DNA of 26,884 nt, taken from the NCBI GenBank assembly GCA_964471755.1, contig CAYYJM010000056.1, positions 1-26,884 on the forward strand. Reading direction: 5' to 3'. Source of the DNA: CAYYJM01 sp964471755 (GTDB taxonomy: Bacteria > Planctomycetota > Planctomycetia > Gemmatales > Gemmataceae). Made by a program: the position numbers and the translations under genes. The stretch's first letter is position 1. Each line of letters begins with the position of its first letter. This document shows positions 1-8,095 of this stretch, piece after piece. The notes beneath the pieces were generated by a model. It had not been told where the DNA came from. It was given only the letters and a program-made list of their open reading frames with translations, and made no database searches.

Positions 1-1
1 C

Positions 2-1309
2 ACACGGTCGCTGGAACTGCTCCGCGAGTTCGGCTTCCCGGTGGACCGACACACCCAGACCTTCGACACGATCGACGAGGTGATCGCGTTCTGTGAGAGC
101 TGGACCGAGAAACGCCACGACCTGCCGTTCGAGACGGACGGCATGGTGATCAAGGTGGACAGCTTCGACCAGCGCCGCCGACTCGGGACCACGGCCAAGG
201 CCCCCCGCTATGCGGTCGCCTACAAGTTCGAGGCCGAGCAGGCCATCACCCGGCTCAATGGCATCGAGATCAGCGTCGGCAAGGACGGCACGCTGACGCC
301 GGTCGCCCTGCTGGAGCCGGTCCACCTGGCCGGCACGACGGTCAGCCGGGCGAGCCTGCACAACGCCAGCGAGTTGGCCCGCAAGGACATCCGCGTCGGC
401 GACAACGTCGTCGTCATCAAGGCGGGCGAGATCATTCCCTACGTCGTCCAGGCCCTGACCGAGTCGCGCACCGGCGTCGAGAAGCCGTTCGAGTGGCCGG
501 CCACCTGCCCAGTGTGCGGCTCGCCGGCCATCCGCGAACCGGAGGCCGTCTCCTACGTCTGCACCGGCGGCGCGACCTGTCCGGCGCAGATCCAGGGCCG
601 GCTCGAATCGTTCGCCAAACGGGAGCGCATGGACATCTCCGGCCTGGGCGAGACGCTCGCCGAGCAGCTCGTCAAGAGCGGCCTGGTCAAGACAGTGACC
701 GACCTGTACCGCCTCAAACTCGACGACGTGATCAAGCTCGAACGCATGGGCAAGAAGTCGGCTCAGAAGCTGCTCGACGGCATCGCGGCGAGCAAGCAGT
801 GCGGCCTGACCCGGCTGATCGCTGGCCTGAGCATCTACGGCGTCGGCGACAGCATGGCCGAACTGCTGACGGCCGAGTATCCCAGCCTCGACGCCTTGCT
901 CGCGGCCAGCGAGGAGGAACTCGCCCGGATCAAGGGCTTCGGCCCTATCCGGGCCCGAAGTGTGCATGCCTTCTTCCACAATGAACATGGCCAGAAGCTC
1001 GTCGCCGACCTGCGCGACCTGGGCCTGAAGCTGACCGAGGACGTGAAGGCTCCGCCGCCTCCGGGTACGTCGCAGCCGTTGGCCGGCAAGACGATCGTCG
1101 TGACCGGCACGCTGCGCAACTACGATCGCAAGACGATCGAGACGAAGATCAAGAGCCTGGGCGGCAAGCCGACCGGTAGCGTGAGCAAGAGTACGACCTT
1201 CCTCCTGGCCGGCGAGAAGCCCGGCCCGGACAAGATCAGCAAGGCGGCGACGCTGGGCGTGAAGGTGATCAGCGAGGACGAGTTCGAGGCGATGATCGCC
1301 GGGGCGTGA
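2..1309 (+). CDS. ligA: NAD-dependent DNA ligase LigA, C-terminal part (5' end outside window)
   Basis: Seals nicks during replication and repair using NAD+. The reading frame is open from base 2, so the gene starts upstream; 435 codons are visible against about 670 in typical LigA. Visible domains in order: the end of the adenylation domain (motif TDGMVIKVD near 145-170), the OB fold (LLEPVHLAGTTVSRASLHN region, about 310-365), a four-cysteine zinc finger (about 506-582, CPVC ... C ... C), helix-hairpin-helix repeats (about 630-960, with GLGE and GFGP motifs), and a C-terminal BRCT domain (about 1080-1300, starting LAGKTIVVTGTL). The catalytic lysine motif KxDG lies upstream of the window. 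No sign of a frameshift. The family assignment is secure because the domain order is unique to LigA. Confidence 0.97.
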   Translation, partial: TRSLELLREFGFPVDRHTQTFDTIDEVIAFCESWTEKRHDLPFETDGMVIKVDSFDQRRRLGTTAKAPRYAVAYKFEAEQAITRLNGIEISVGKDGTLTPVALLEPVHLAGTTVSRASLHNASELARKDIRVGDNVVVIKAGEIIPYVVQALTESRTGVEKPFEWPATCPVCGSPAIREPEAVSYVCTGGATCPAQIQGRLESFAKRERMDISGLGETLAEQLVKSGLVKTVTDLYRLKLDDVIKLERMGKKSAQKLLDGIAASKQCGLTRLIAGLSIYGVGDSMAELLTAEYPSLDALLAASEEELARIKGFGPIRARSVHAFFHNEHGQKLVADLRDLGLKLTEDVKAPPPPGTSQPLAGKTIVVTGTLRNYDRKTIETKIKSLGGKPTGSVSKSTTFLLAGEKPGPDKISKAATLGVKVISEDEFEAMIAGA

Positions 1310-1371
1310 GGCCGGTCGGACGATTGCCAGCTCGAACGAGGATGCCTACGATAAGCAGCGATCCCTGCGTC

Positions 1372-1376
1372 GGAGG
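1372..1376 (+). promoter_or_regulatory. Ribosome binding site deciding a TTG start
   Basis: GGAGG lies 7 bases before the TTG at 1384. It supports that TTG as the start of the glycosyltransferase, rather than the GTG at 1306 that overlaps the end of ligA. Confidence 0.6.
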
Positions 1377-1383
1377 CCGAACC

Positions 1384-2658
1384 TTGACCACGAAGCGAAT
1401 CCTCCTCACCGCGTTCGGCTCCTACGGCGACCTGCACCCGTACATCGCCCTCGGCCTGGCACTGCGTGAACGCGGATACGAAGTCGTTCTGGGCACGCAC
1501 GAGCCGTATCGTGCCAAGGTCGAGAGCGAGGGACTCGCGTTTCATCCGATCCGGCCGACGTTCGACATGCAGTCTCCCGAATGGCGAGCGACGGTCAAAC
1601 GCGTGATGAATCGGCAGGATGGGCCGCGCATCGTCTTTCAGGAGATGGTGATGCCCGTCCTGCGCGACAGCTACGCGGACACGGTCGTCGCCGCCGAGGG
1701 ATGTGATCTGCTCGTCTCGCATCCGCTGACGATGAGCGTCCGGCTGATCGCCGAGAAGACGAACCGACCGTGGGCGGCGACGGTGCTGGCTCCGGTGTCC
1801 TTCTTTTCGCTGTACGATCTACCGGTCCTTGGCGGCAGCCCGAGTTACGCATTCTGCCGCTGGCTTGGCCCGTGGGCCATGAGGCCCCTGCTCGGCCTGG
1901 TTCGCTGGGTGTCGAATGGCTGGGTGAAGCCGTACCGCGATCTGCGCCGCGAACTGGGCTTGCCAGACGATGGGCATCCGATCTTCGAGGGGCAGTTCAG
2001 CCCGTACCTGAACCTGGCCCTGTTCTCGAAGGTTCTCGCCAGTCCGCAGCGAGACTGGCCGGAGCGAACCTTCGTGACTGGATACTGCTTCCACGATCGC
2101 GAGGCAGGAGCCGGCATGACGCCGGAGTTGCTCGCGTTTCTCGACGCGGGACCGGCACCGATCGTGTTCACGCTGGGATCGTCGGCCGTCCTGAACGCCG
2201 GCAACTTCTACATCGAGGCGGTGCGGGTGGTCCAGCGTCTCGGCTGCCGGGCGGTGCTGCTGGTCGGCAAGGAGGGAGGCAACGCTTTGCCGGACTCGCT
2301 GCCGCCGACGGTCCACGTCGCCGGTTACGCACCGCATTCGGAATTGTTCCCCCGAGCCAGCGTGATCGTCCACCAGGGCGGAGCGGGCACCCTGGGTCAG
2401 GCCCTGCGCGCGGGCAAGCCGATGCTCGTCGTGCCGTGGGCGCATGACCAGCCGGACAACGCCGACCGCGCCCGGCGTCTTGGCGTGGCTCGCGTTCTGT
2501 CGGCCCACAGGTGGAGCGCCGCGCGAGCCTATCAGGACCTGTTCCCCCTGCTGAACGAGCCGGCCTACGCGGCCCGAGCGATCGAGGTCGGCCGACAGGT
2601 CGCCGCCGAGGATGGTCCCGGCGAAGCGGCCGCCGCCCTGGGTCGGCTTCTAACTTGA
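1384..2658 (+). CDS. Glycosyltransferase, GT1/UGT-like (MGT family)
   Basis: Predicted GT-B fold glycosyltransferase of 424 residues that transfers a sugar from a nucleotide donor to a lipid or small-molecule acceptor. The N-terminus (TTKRILLTAFGSYGDLHPYI) is the typical first beta-strand and glycine loop of sterol/macrolide glucosyltransferases. The C-terminal donor site is HQGGAGTLGQAL (from about residue 330), followed by GKPMLVVPWAHDQPDNA, the standard UDP-sugar-binding signature. The frame opens at GTG 1306, but TTG 1384 has a well-spaced GGAGG and yields the expected N-terminus. No signal peptide or membrane helix is seen, so it is probably cytoplasmic or peripheral. The donor and acceptor cannot be named from sequence. 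It follows ligA closely, with no functional link visible. Confidence 0.85.
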   Translation: MTTKRILLTAFGSYGDLHPYIALGLALRERGYEVVLGTHEPYRAKVESEGLAFHPIRPTFDMQSPEWRATVKRVMNRQDGPRIVFQEMVMPVLRDSYADTVVAAEGCDLLVSHPLTMSVRLIAEKTNRPWAATVLAPVSFFSLYDLPVLGGSPSYAFCRWLGPWAMRPLLGLVRWVSNGWVKPYRDLRRELGLPDDGHPIFEGQFSPYLNLALFSKVLASPQRDWPERTFVTGYCFHDREAGAGMTPELLAFLDAGPAPIVFTLGSSAVLNAGNFYIEAVRVVQRLGCRAVLLVGKEGGNALPDSLPPTVHVAGYAPHSELFPRASVIVHQGGAGTLGQALRAGKPMLVVPWAHDQPDNADRARRLGVARVLSAHRWSAARAYQDLFPLLNEPAYAARAIEVGRQVAAEDGPGEAAAALGRLLT

Positions 2659-2705
2659 GCGCTCGCCTCCCCGGTTATCACTGAATCCCAAAGCGAGATC
2701 GAAAC

Positions 2706-3371
2706 ATGCCGGATGCCGTGTTGTGGGACGTGGATGGAACCCTGGTCGATACGGCCGAGTTGCACTTCGCCGCCTGGGTGGAGGTGTGCCAGGAACTCGG
2801 CCGTCCCTTCACCCGTGACGACTTCACGGCGACGTTCGGCCATCGCAATCCGGAGATCTTCGCGTACCTCTTTCCAGGACGATTCAACGCCGACGAGGTG
2901 GCCGATCTCGGTGAACGCAAGGAGGTTCTCTACCGCGCCGCGGCCCGGCGTCAGGGCGTGGAACTGCTGCCGGGCGTACGGCCTCTGCTGGAGGGCCTGC
3001 ACGCAGCCGGCTTCAAGCAGGGGATCGGCTCGAGCGCTCCGCGAGCGAACCTGGAGATGCTCGGCGAACTGACCGACGTGGATCGCTTCATGCAGGCGGT
3101 CGTCGGCGCGGAGGACACCCAGCATGGCAAACCGGCCCCGGACGTGTTCCTGGTCGGTGCGACCCGACTCGGCATCGACCCGGTTCGCTGCGTGGTGATG
3201 GAGGATGCCATCGCCGGCGTGCAGGCGGCAAAGGCGGCCGGCATGAAGTGCGTCGCCGTTCGTTTCGTCGCCCATCACTCGGCGGAGCGCCTGCGTGAGG
3301 CCGGGGCGGATCGGATCGTGCCGTCGCTGGAGAGTGTCTCGGTGGCCACGATTCGGGAACTGCTCGGGTGA
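2706..3371 (+). CDS. HAD-superfamily phosphatase / beta-phosphoglucomutase-like
   Basis: 221-residue haloacid dehalogenase hydrolase. The four HAD motifs are visible: motif I WDVDGT with nucleophile D8 and acid/base D10, motif II SS (109-110), motif III lysine K142 (GKPAPDVF), and motif IV ED (166-167). The helical cap between motifs I and II is of the Gph/PGMB type (subfamily IA). The substrate is not determined by sequence; beta-phosphoglucomutase or a small phosphatase are the usual roles. It sits 83 bp upstream of glcE-glcF on the same strand, which makes 2-phosphoglycolate phosphatase an attractive guess (inference only). The ribosome binding site is weak. Confidence 0.87.
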   Translation: MPDAVLWDVDGTLVDTAELHFAAWVEVCQELGRPFTRDDFTATFGHRNPEIFAYLFPGRFNADEVADLGERKEVLYRAAARRQGVELLPGVRPLLEGLHAAGFKQGIGSSAPRANLEMLGELTDVDRFMQAVVGAEDTQHGKPAPDVFLVGATRLGIDPVRCVVMEDAIAGVQAAKAAGMKCVAVRFVAHHSAERLREAGADRIVPSLESVSVATIRELLG

Positions 3372-3454
3372 GCAGGGCGCGGGTGGACAACCGCGGCCCG
3401 GATCGCTAGCCTGACCGTATCGCACCGCCAGCCACCCGCACGCGGATCATCATC

Positions 3455-4693
3455 GTGGAGCCAGCCAGCGTTACCATTGAGGGCCTCGGTCCCCTGCCCG
3501 TCCATCGGCCCGCAAGTGTCGCCGAGGCCGGCGAGGTGGTCCGTCAGGCCCGCACCGAGGGCCGTGCGATCTACCCTCTCGGCGGACGGACCCAGCTGCA
3601 CGTCGGCCGTGCCCCGGTGCGGCCCGGCGTCGGCCTGGACCTCACCGGCCTGACGAACGTCATCGACTACCCGGCCCGCGACATGACGATCACCGTCCAG
3701 GCAGGGTTGCGCGTGGCCGAGTTGGAGCGCATCCTGGCCGGCGAAAATCAGCGTCTGCCGATCGACGTGCCGCACGCGGACAGAGCGACCATCGGCGGTA
3801 TCCTGGCCCTGAACACCAGTGGGCCGCGACGCTACGGCCACGGCACCCTGCGGGATTACCTGATCGGCGTGAGCGTCCTCGACGACGTCGGTAACGAGAC
3901 GAAGGCCGGGGGGCGCGTCGTCAAGAACGTGGCCGGCTACGATCTGTGCAAGCTGCACATCGGCGCGCTGGGCACGCTCGGCATCATCACCCAGGCGACG
4001 TTCAAGCTGCGGCCCCGACCGGCGATCGTCGCCGGGACCGTCTCCGGCGAGCGACTGGAGGCCGTTCTCCTGGCCCTGCACACGTCGCGAACCAGGCCGG
4101 TCGTCGTCGAGATCCTCAACGGTCGGGCTCGCCAGTCGCTCGGACAGGCGCTGCCGGAAGGAGAATGGGTTGTCGTCGCGGGCCTGGAGGAGTCGGCCAA
4201 CGGGGTCGCCTGGCAGACGACGCAGTTGCTCGCCGAACTGGACCAGGCCGGGGCGACCCATGTCCAGGTCGTCGCGGGCACGGCGTCCGACCCGCTCTGG
4301 GCCGAGCTTGCCGGAGGGAGTGACACTCCGGCGGCAGTGACCCTGAAGGCGAACCTGCTGCCGTCGGCCGTCGCGGACTTCTGTCGAACGCTGAACCGTC
4401 GGCCCGAAGGCTGGGCCGTGCAGGCTCACGCCGGGTCGGGGATCGTGTGGGCCTTCGCTGCGGAATCTATCGGCACCGAGGGCGTCGAGGCGACGCTGCG
4501 CGAGTTGCTGCCACTGGCACGGCAGGCCAGCGGGAACGTCGTCCTGCCGCGCTGTCCGGTCGCGTGGAAGGCCCGCCTGCCGATCTGGGGCGAACGGCGC
4601 GGCGATGTCGTGGTGATGCGCAAGATCAAGCTCGCCCTGGACCCGGTCGGTCTGTTCAACCCCGGGCGTTTCCTCGAAGGGATCGAGTCATGA
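3455..4693 (+). CDS. glcE: Glycolate oxidase FAD-binding subunit GlcE
   Basis: 412-residue FAD-linked oxidase subunit of the membrane-associated glycolate dehydrogenase that converts glycolate to glyoxylate. The FAD_binding_4 (PCMH) region spans about residues 18-190, with PLGGRTQLHVG (41-51), VQAGLRVAELERIL, the ATIGGILALNTSGPRRYG loop (111-128) and VKNVAGYDLCKLHIGALGTLG (156-175). This short form, lacking a full cap, matches GlcE rather than GlcD. It starts at GTG 3455 without a clear Shine-Dalgarno. Its stop overlaps the glcF start by four bases (ATGA), so the two are translationally coupled. The third subunit, GlcD, is not in the window. Confidence 0.92.
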   Translation: MEPASVTIEGLGPLPVHRPASVAEAGEVVRQARTEGRAIYPLGGRTQLHVGRAPVRPGVGLDLTGLTNVIDYPARDMTITVQAGLRVAELERILAGENQRLPIDVPHADRATIGGILALNTSGPRRYGHGTLRDYLIGVSVLDDVGNETKAGGRVVKNVAGYDLCKLHIGALGTLGIITQATFKLRPRPAIVAGTVSGERLEAVLLALHTSRTRPVVVEILNGRARQSLGQALPEGEWVVVAGLEESANGVAWQTTQLLAELDQAGATHVQVVAGTASDPLWAELAGGSDTPAAVTLKANLLPSAVADFCRTLNRRPEGWAVQAHAGSGIVWAFAAESIGTEGVEATLRELLPLARQASGNVVLPRCPVAWKARLPIWGERRGDVVVMRKIKLALDPVGLFNPGRFLEGIES

Positions 4694-6009
4694 CCGAGCG
4701 AACGGCCCTGCCCCTCGTCCCGTCGGACAAGCCGGAACTCGGCAAGAACATCGACTACCAGCGCTTCATGGACTGCGTCCACTGCGGCCTGTGTCTGGGA
4801 TCGTGTCCGACGTACGTCGAGACGGGCAACGAGAACGACAGTCCGCGTGGCCGGATCTATCTGTGGCGGGCCGTCACCGACGAGCGCGCCGAGCTGACGC
4901 CGGAGGTCGAGGGGCATCTGGATCTATGCCTGGAGTGCCTGGCCTGCGAGACAGCGTGTCCGTCCGGCGTGCAGTATCGCCAGATCATCGGCGGCTACAA
5001 GAAGGACATGGCCCGGCTGAAGGGGCCGTTGCCGCGTGTCGGCTGGCTCCAGCGCTGGATGGTCCTCAACCTCACGCCCTACGCCTCACGCATGCGTTGG
5101 GCCCTGTGGCCGTTACGGATCGCGCATCGGCTCGGCCTGGAGGGCGTGACGCGCTGGCTGGGGAACGTGATGCCCGGCGGCCTGCGGCGGATGAACGAGA
5201 TCGTGCCGCGTCTGAAGCGGGACCCGGGCCGCCTGCCGGAGGTGCTGCCGGCCGAGGGGCCACGGCGAGCGCGCGTCGCCCTGCTGACCGGCTGCGCGGC
5301 CGATGCCTTCTTTCCACAGACGACCTGGGCGACGGCCCGCGTGTTGCAGAAGAACGGCTGCGAGGTGTGGGTGCCGCGCCGACAGAACTGCTGCGGAGCC
5401 CTGCACTGGCACGGCGGTCTGGTCGAGCCAGCGCGGAAGTTCGCGGCAGACAACTGCGCGACGTTCGGGCCGCGTCTCGACGAACTGGACGCGATCGTCA
5501 ACAACGCCGGCGGCTGCGGCCCGGTGCTGAAGGAGTATGGCGAGATCCTGCACGGCACGCCGAACGAGGCCGTCGGCGAACGGTTCGCCGGAAAGGTCCG
5601 GGACGTTCACGAGTTCCTGGCCGAGTTGGGGCCGATCAAGCCGACGCATCCGCTGCCGATGCGGGCGACGTACCACGATGCCTGCGGTCTGGCCCACGCG
5701 CAGAAGATCCGCCAGCCGCCGCGGCTGCTGCTGGGCCTGATTCCGGGCCTGGAACTGGTGCCGCTGGGCGAGAGCGAGTTCTGCTGTGGAGCGGCGGGCA
5801 GTTACAACATCACGCAGCCGGAGATGGCCGCGAAGCTCGGAGCCCGCAAGGCGCGGAACATCGAGGCGACGCAGGCGCGGGCCGTGTTCGTGGCCAACGT
5901 CGGCTGTCAGTTGCAGATCGGCCGACACCTGCGCGACGTGGACCCGACAGTGTGGGTGGCCCATCCGATGGACGCCCTGTGGGCGAGCTACAGTGGCGAG
6001 TTGCCTTGA
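4690..6009 (+). CDS. glcF: Glycolate oxidase iron-sulfur subunit GlcF
   Basis: 439-residue iron-sulfur subunit of glycolate dehydrogenase. Two ferredoxin-type [4Fe-4S] motifs are visible: C29-x2-C32-x2-C35-x3-C39 and C80-x2-C83-x2-C86-x3-C90, the latter ending in the expected CP. Two CCG domains follow, with NCCGALHWHGG and FCCGAAGSYNI as their signature turns. It carries electrons from the flavin subunits to the quinone pool. The ATG at 4690 overlaps the glcE stop and gives the normal N-terminus; the frame is open further upstream, but that region lies inside glcE. LutA/LldE-like proteins share the CCG domain but lack the N-terminal cluster pair, so GlcF is preferred. Confidence 0.93.
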   Translation: MTERTALPLVPSDKPELGKNIDYQRFMDCVHCGLCLGSCPTYVETGNENDSPRGRIYLWRAVTDERAELTPEVEGHLDLCLECLACETACPSGVQYRQIIGGYKKDMARLKGPLPRVGWLQRWMVLNLTPYASRMRWALWPLRIAHRLGLEGVTRWLGNVMPGGLRRMNEIVPRLKRDPGRLPEVLPAEGPRRARVALLTGCAADAFFPQTTWATARVLQKNGCEVWVPRRQNCCGALHWHGGLVEPARKFAADNCATFGPRLDELDAIVNNAGGCGPVLKEYGEILHGTPNEAVGERFAGKVRDVHEFLAELGPIKPTHPLPMRATYHDACGLAHAQKIRQPPRLLLGLIPGLELVPLGESEFCCGAAGSYNITQPEMAAKLGARKARNIEATQARAVFVANVGCQLQIGRHLRDVDPTVWVAHPMDALWASYSGELP

Positions 6010-6088
6010 CATCTCGGCCCGCTGGCGCATAATGATCGTCAGCCCCGCGCCGCATCGATGGGCTTCATAACGGCGCACTCCCTTCCCT

Positions 6089-7201
6089 ATGAGCAACCAC
6101 AAGCTCCGCCAGGCGATCGCCCTTGAGGCGGCCCGCCTGATGTACGAACGTGTCGAAACCGAGTATTACACCGCGAAGCGCAAGGCAGCGAAGCGACTCT
6201 GTCGCGGTCAAGCCAGGCCGGAAGATCTGCCGTCCAACGCCGAGATCCGTGAGCAGGTGCAACTCTACGCTCGCATCCACGAGGGCGAGCAGCGGACACG
6301 CAATCTGCGCGACATGCGTCTGGAGGCGCTGCGCATGATGCACCTGCTCCGGCTGTTTCGGCCGCGTCTCATCGGCAGTGTCATGACCGGTCATGTTCGC
6401 AAGGGCTCCGACATCGACCTGCACATCTTCTGCGATTCGCCCGGTCTGGTAGCTGGCGTCCTCGAGCAGAACGGCTGTCAGTTCGATCTGGAGCGCAAGC
6501 AGGTCGTCAAGCACGGCGAGGAGCGTGTCTTCACGCACATCCACGTTCACGATCGATTCAACTTCGAGCTGACGGTTTACCCGGAGAACAAGGCCCACTA
6601 TCCGTTCCGGAGTTCGATCACCGGCAAGACGATGGAGCGAGCGAGCATCGTCGAACTGGAGGAACTGATCGCTCGGGAGTATCCGGACCTGGTCATCGAC
6701 GAGGAACTGGCCCGGGCCGAGGCCGAGCAGGTGGTCGATCCGTACCCGGTGTTTCGGTTGCTGCTCTTGCCGCTGGAGGAGGTGAAGGGCTCGGCGAAGT
6801 ACCATCCCGAGGGGGATGTGCTGTACCACTCGTTACAGGTCTTCGAGCTGGCTCGCGACGCCCGGCCGTACGATGTCGAGTTGTTGCAGGCGGCTCTCCT
6901 GCACGACATCGGCAAGGGCCTGGAACCGAGTCGTCACGTCGAGGCGGCCCTGGAAGCGCTGGACGGTCTGATTACCGAGCGGACGGCGTTCCTCATCCGC
7001 CATCACATGGACGCGCATCTACTTCAGCAGGGCAAACTGGGCACCGGCCTGCGGCGCGAGTTACAGGCGTCGCCAGATTTCGACGATCTGATGCTGCTGG
7101 AGGAATGCGACACCCGAGGCCGAGTTCCGGGAGCGATCGTCGGCACCGTGGATGAGGCGCTGGATTACCTGCGTCAGACGGAGCGTGAGAACGAAGGCTG
7201 A
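6089..7201 (+). CDS. Nucleotidyltransferase-HD domain protein
   Basis: 370-residue two-domain protein. Residues about 90-165 form a polymerase-beta-type nucleotidyltransferase: GS at 96-97, the metal-binding pair D108-x-D110 (RKGSDIDLHIF), and a likely third carboxylate E160 (FNFELTVYP). Residues about 240-345 form an HD phosphohydrolase: H247, H272-D273 (LLHDIGKG), H305-H306 and D341. The order resembles bacterial CCA-adding enzymes and GlnD-like proteins, but it lacks the RNA-binding signature of the former and the ACT domains of the latter. The substrate is therefore unknown. The N-terminal 90 residues are basic and helical. No clear Shine-Dalgarno precedes the ATG. It is 79 bp after glcF and is probably an independent unit. 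Confidence 0.8.
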   Translation: MSNHKLRQAIALEAARLMYERVETEYYTAKRKAAKRLCRGQARPEDLPSNAEIREQVQLYARIHEGEQRTRNLRDMRLEALRMMHLLRLFRPRLIGSVMTGHVRKGSDIDLHIFCDSPGLVAGVLEQNGCQFDLERKQVVKHGEERVFTHIHVHDRFNFELTVYPENKAHYPFRSSITGKTMERASIVELEELIAREYPDLVIDEELARAEAEQVVDPYPVFRLLLLPLEEVKGSAKYHPEGDVLYHSLQVFELARDARPYDVELLQAALLHDIGKGLEPSRHVEAALEALDGLITERTAFLIRHHMDAHLLQQGKLGTGLRRELQASPDFDDLMLLEECDTRGRVPGAIVGTVDEALDYLRQTERENEG

Positions 7202-7258
7202 ATCGGCGGCCAGGTCGGCCTGCCGTGACGATCCCATTTGCGGCAGAATGATTGGTCT

Positions 7259-7267
7259 AGGAGGTGA
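7259..7267 (+). promoter_or_regulatory. Very strong ribosome binding site
   Basis: AGGAGGTGA, an almost full anti-Shine-Dalgarno match, ends 3 bases before the ATG at 7271 (GGAGG core to ATG is 6 bases). It is the strongest site in the window and fixes the start of the Uma2 gene. Confidence 0.8.
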
Positions 7268-7270
7268 CCC

Positions 7271-7990
7271 ATGACTCTCCCGGCGACGGAGATCGTCTAT
7301 CCCGAGAACGATGGCAAGCCCATGTCGGACAACACACTTCAGTTCGAGTGGATTCAACGGCTGACCGCCAACCTGGCCGCCCTGTTCCGTGGCCGGGCCG
7401 ATGTCTTCGTCGGTGGCGATCTGCTCTGGTATCCGGTGGAAGGCTTTCCCGAAATCCGCCAGGCTCCCGACACCTTCGTCGTTCTGGGCCGACCGCAGCA
7501 CTATCGCGGTTCTTACCAGCAGTGGAAAGAAGACAACGTGCCGATGACCGTTGTCTTCGAGGTTCTCTCGCCCGCCAACACCAACACCGAGATGCGCGCC
7601 AAACTGGAATTCTATCAGGAGTATGGAGCTGAGGAATACTACGTCATCGATCCGGACTCGAACACGCTGGAGATTTACCGTCGGCGGGGCGATGCTTTCG
7701 CGCCACAGCGATTGCGCGGGGAGCGATACACCAGTCCGCTTCTGGGCATTCACTTTGACCTGTCGGAGTCCGAGTTGATCGTTCGCTATCCCGATGATCG
7801 ACCGTTTGTCCACCTCGCTGATGAACGCCATCGAGCAGACACGGCGGAGGAACGTGCTGGCGCCGCGGAGGAGCGAGCTGGCGCTGCGGAGGAACGTCTG
7901 GCCCGGGTGATCGAACTGGCCCGGAAGGTCCGACAGGGCGTAGCAACCGCAGAGGATCTGGCCGACCTGGAACGACTCGCGAACGGTTGA
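7271..7990 (+). CDS. Uma2 family (DUF820) PD-(D/E)XK nuclease-like protein
   Basis: 239-residue member of the Uma2/DUF820 family, which is often greatly expanded in cyanobacteria and planctomycetes and has a restriction-endonuclease-like fold. The likely catalytic residues are in place: D67 (QAPDTFVV), E97 (VVFEVLSPAN) and K111 (RAKLEFYQEYG), followed by the conserved EYYVIDP strand (122-128). The biological role of the family is unsettled. The C-terminal 55 residues are a charged helical tail containing a heptad-like repeat, EERAGAA (about 193-209), consistent with a coiled coil. A very strong Shine-Dalgarno fixes the start. It is followed by an inverted repeat before the next gene. Confidence 0.9.
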   Translation: MTLPATEIVYPENDGKPMSDNTLQFEWIQRLTANLAALFRGRADVFVGGDLLWYPVEGFPEIRQAPDTFVVLGRPQHYRGSYQQWKEDNVPMTVVFEVLSPANTNTEMRAKLEFYQEYGAEEYYVIDPDSNTLEIYRRRGDAFAPQRLRGERYTSPLLGIHFDLSESELIVRYPDDRPFVHLADERHRADTAEERAGAAEERAGAAEERLARVIELARKVRQGVATAEDLADLERLANG

Positions 7991-8007
7991 TTGATCCGCA
8001 TCACCGA

Positions 8008-8063
8008 AAAGACACGAAGGATACAAAGAAGCCGCTGGTTTTCTTTGTGTCCTTCGTGTCTTT
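8008..8063 (+). repeat. Inverted repeat of the ACGAAGGAYACAAAGAA type
   Basis: The two 23-base arms (8008-8030 and 8041-8063) are reverse complements at 22 of 23 positions around a 10-base loop. Weaker pairing continues outward for a few bases. It lies between the Uma2 stop and the Shine-Dalgarno of the DUF1501 gene. The AT-rich, low-complexity sequence stands out against its neighbours. I recall closely similar GACACGAAGGACACAAAG repeats as dispersed intergenic elements in many bacterial genomes. No T-tract follows, so a terminator role is not supported. Confidence 0.85.
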
Positions 8064-8080
8064 GTGGTCAAATCACCTTC

Positions 8081-8087
8081 AAGGAGG
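8081..8087 (+). promoter_or_regulatory. Ribosome binding site of the DUF1501 gene
   Basis: AAGGAGG lies 8 bases before the ATG at 8096. It shows that the real start is 8096, not the in-frame TTG at 7991, which would read through the inverted repeat. Confidence 0.75.
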
Positions 8088-8095
8088 ATCGCTCG

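Noticed and set aside
1306..1383. Upstream GTG start for the glycosyltransferase
   Set aside because: It overlaps ligA and adds 26 residues without family resemblance, whereas TTG 1384 has a well-placed GGAGG.
7204..7225. GC-rich hairpin after the nucleotidyltransferase-HD stop codon, considered as a terminator
   Set aside because: The stem is short with a bulge and is not followed by a T-tract.
7840..7925. Short tandem repeat considered as a CRISPR-like array
   Set aside because: The repeats are in frame inside the Uma2 coding sequence, without spacers.
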